Assembly: GCA_947464885.1 (NCBI GenBank)
Contig: CANHYZ010000003.1
Coordinates: forward strand, 1 to 22,394
Reading direction: 5' to 3'
DNA length: 22,394 bases
DNA from: Flavobacteriales bacterium
GTDB lineage: Bacteria; Bacteroidota; Bacteroidia; Flavobacteriales_D; Sanyastnellaceae
Shown here: in pieces, positions 20,838 through 22,394 of the stretch
Layout of the letters: each line of letters begins with the position of its first letter
How positions within the stretch are numbered: position 1 is the first letter of the stretch
The notes under the pieces: generated by a model
Seen by the model: the letters and a program-made list of their open reading frames with translations, nothing else
Databases searched by the model: none
What the model was told of the DNA's origin: nothing
Made by a program: the position numbers and the translations under genes

Positions 20838-22394
20838 TTACTTCACCACCACTAACCGCTGCTTCACAATCCCGTAATCGTTCTGGCCTGATACTACGTA
20901 GCTTCCTGCTGCAAGATTGTTCAGTTGAACACGATTATTGTTGCTGTTGTTGAGCGTTATTTCTTGCACCAGCTGGCCGGCCTCGTTCACAATGTAGAAT
21001 GTTCCGGAATGGGCTCCGACAAAGGTGACCTCTCCAAACGAAGGGTTGGGATAAATCGAGAGCAGTTCGGTCGGCTCGTTCCATTGAATTGCATTTGGTT
21101 CAACGGTGATAGTGATTGGCGCAGTCTCCGCAGTTGGTGTCGTATTGCATGGCGCTGATGACGTAACCTCGCAGGTGACAGATTGACCGTTGCCAATGGT
21201 CGAAGTGGTGTAGGTCGGACCCGACGCACTGTTTACCCAAATGCCATTGATGTACCAGCGATAGGTCGGATTTGGACCAACGTTCTCCGCTGTGGCCGTG
21301 AAGGTCACGCTTTCACCTGCTACGATGGTCGAACTGGTGACGATCATGCTGATGGTTGGGGTTGTTAATGGTGCCGGCACCAAGTCAATGTTTGTACTCA
21401 CTACTTCGCCGGCGGTAGCGCAACTTAAAGAGGATGTAACACCACAGGCAATCGTTTGAGATTCATTGATTGTCAGTGTAAGCGCCTCAGTGCTTTCTGA
21501 AGCAGCACCGTTCACATACCATTGATAGGTTGGAGCGTTTCCGGCGTTTGTTGCGTTTGCACTGAAGGTTACGACATCGCCTACGCATAGCACCGTGTCT
21601 GAAGCTGCAATAGCAATTGAGGGATTGAGTTCTGATACAACTTCCATCACGATCTCATTGGAGAGCGCAGAGGTGCCTTCAATACCAACTTCATTTGAGG
21701 TTACCTGGCAGGTGATGATATCACCGGCTACGAGGTTCTCGAGGATTAGTGAATCGCTTGTTTCAGCCAGCGCAGTGCCGTTGAGCATCCATTGATACAT
21801 CGGCGCTGTACCACCGTTTTCCGGACTGGCCGCAAACGTGATGGCATTGCCAACGCAGGCCGGATTGCTGCCGGAAACGATATCGATGATAATGCCTGCT
21901 GCCAAGCAAGATTCAATTTGATAAGAGAAAATACGGGTGCGAGCTGCGCTCCCGCCGGTGTTTCCGCCCATGTATTCACTGGTGCTCCAAATGGTCACGC
22001 CATCGGGATCCAGCACACCATGCGCGTAGTCACCATTGCGGTTTGTGCCCGTTTGTGATCCACTGCCTTCAACGACGAGTTCTTCCGTTACCGGCAATTC
22101 GCCGAGAGGGTCACAGGCGCGACGCCCAGTAAAATAGAGGCCGGGATAGAGGCCGGCAGTGGCATTGGTTTTCATGTAGCTCAAACCAATCGATCCATTG
22201 TCGTCCATCACCATTGATCCCATCCATCGGGTGTCGCCATCCGGTGTATAGATTCCTTCCTGATACATCGACCAGGTACCCGTTGATTGGTCCTGACGCA
22301 GTTCACACCATTTGAGGCTGCGCTGGCTGTTGCTGATTCTAACGGCCCAGTTCAACACGACGGAATTATAGCCCTCCCACGTTTTCCATTGTGC
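20838..22394 (-). CDS. Secreted protein with Ig/PKD-like repeats and T9SS sorting domain (5' end outside window)
   Basis: The frame is open to the window edge, leaving 518 residues of the C-terminal part; an internal GTG at 22358 is not needed as start. Visible residues about 1-160 form a domain with RWMGSMVMDDNGSIGLSY, GLYFTGRRACDPLG and GDYAHGVLDPDG..TIWSTSEY, a pattern I know from large Bacteroidota exoproteins. Three repeats of about 80-90 residues follow (about 175-430), each with YQW/YRW and a C-x-V-T-S core. The end is a type A T9SS sorting domain (LSIYPNPSFGEVTF to KQRLVVVK), which directs export and cell-surface attachment. It converges on the preceding gene with 28 nt between stops. 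Confidence 0.9.
   Translation of the reverse strand, partial: AQWKTWEGYNSVVLNWAVRISNSQRSLKWCELRQDQSTGTWSMYQEGIYTPDGDTRWMGSMVMDDNGSIGLSYMKTNATAGLYPGLYFTGRRACDPLGELPVTEELVVEGSGSQTGTNRNGDYAHGVLDPDGVTIWSTSEYMGGNTGGSAARTRIFSYQIESCLAAGIIIDIVSGSNPACVGNAITFAASPENGGTAPMYQWMLNGTALAETSDSLILENLVAGDIITCQVTSNEVGIEGTSALSNEIVMEVVSELNPSIAIAASDTVLCVGDVVTFSANATNAGNAPTYQWYVNGAASESTEALTLTINESQTIACGVTSSLSCATAGEVVSTNIDLVPAPLTTPTISMIVTSSTIVAGESVTFTATAENVGPNPTYRWYINGIWVNSASGPTYTTSTIGNGQSVTCEVTSSAPCNTTPTAETAPITITVEPNAIQWNEPTELLSIYPNPSFGEVTFVGAHSGTFYIVNEAGQLVQEITLNNSNNNRVQLNNLAAGSYVVSGQNDYGIVKQRLVVVK

Overview
The window reads as Bacteroidota chromosome of moderate GC. Three things point there: the gene order fusA-rpsJ-rplC ... 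secY-map-infA-rpmJ-rpsM-rpsK-rpsD-rpoA-rplQ, start codons preceded by A-rich sequence instead of usable Shine-Dalgarno sites, and a secreted protein ending in a type IX secretion (T9SS) sorting domain. Zinc-free forms of S14, S4 and L36, a long tailed L17 and an N-terminally extended L22 fit the same phylum. I cannot place the order or genus with confidence.

Positions 1-16320 (+ strand) hold a continuous translation supercluster: the 3' part of fusA (EF-G), then the S10, spc and alpha groups. Genes in order: rpsJ, rplC, rplD, rplW, rplB, rpsS, rplV, rpsC, rplP, rpmC, rpsQ, rplN, rplX, rplE, rpsN, rpsH, rplF, rplR, rpsE, rpmD, rplO, secY, map, infA, rpmJ, rpsM, rpsK, rpsD, rpoA, rplQ. Every gene looks intact. 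Together they encode much of both ribosomal subunits, the translocon pore, the enzyme that removes the initiator methionine, IF-1 and the RNA polymerase alpha subunit. The only convincing intrinsic terminator follows rplQ (16287-16320). Most gene gaps are 1-25 nt. Nearly all gaps of 41 nt or more carry one to three short RNA hairpins, and I regard this as the least explained structure in the window.

Positions 16329-20024 (- strand) hold a likely three-gene unit, read right to left: a six-TM sensor histidine kinase with an unusually long insert in its phosphotransfer domain, a stand-alone receiver domain 4 nt downstream, and an Omp85-type (BamA/TamA-like) outer-membrane protein 50 nt further on. 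Its 3' end converges on the rplQ terminator.

Positions 20126-20809 (+ strand) hold an uncharacterised cytoplasmic protein behind a good match to the Bacteroidota promoter consensus. Positions 20838-22394 (- strand) hold the C-terminal part of a large secreted protein with three Ig/PKD-like repeats and a T9SS sorting domain; it continues beyond the window.

I saw no tRNA, rRNA, CRISPR array, insertion sequence, phage gene or defence system. Apart from the spacer hairpins, the best candidates for something new are the histidine kinase insert, the kinase/receiver/Omp85 linkage, and the uncharacterised protein at 20126.
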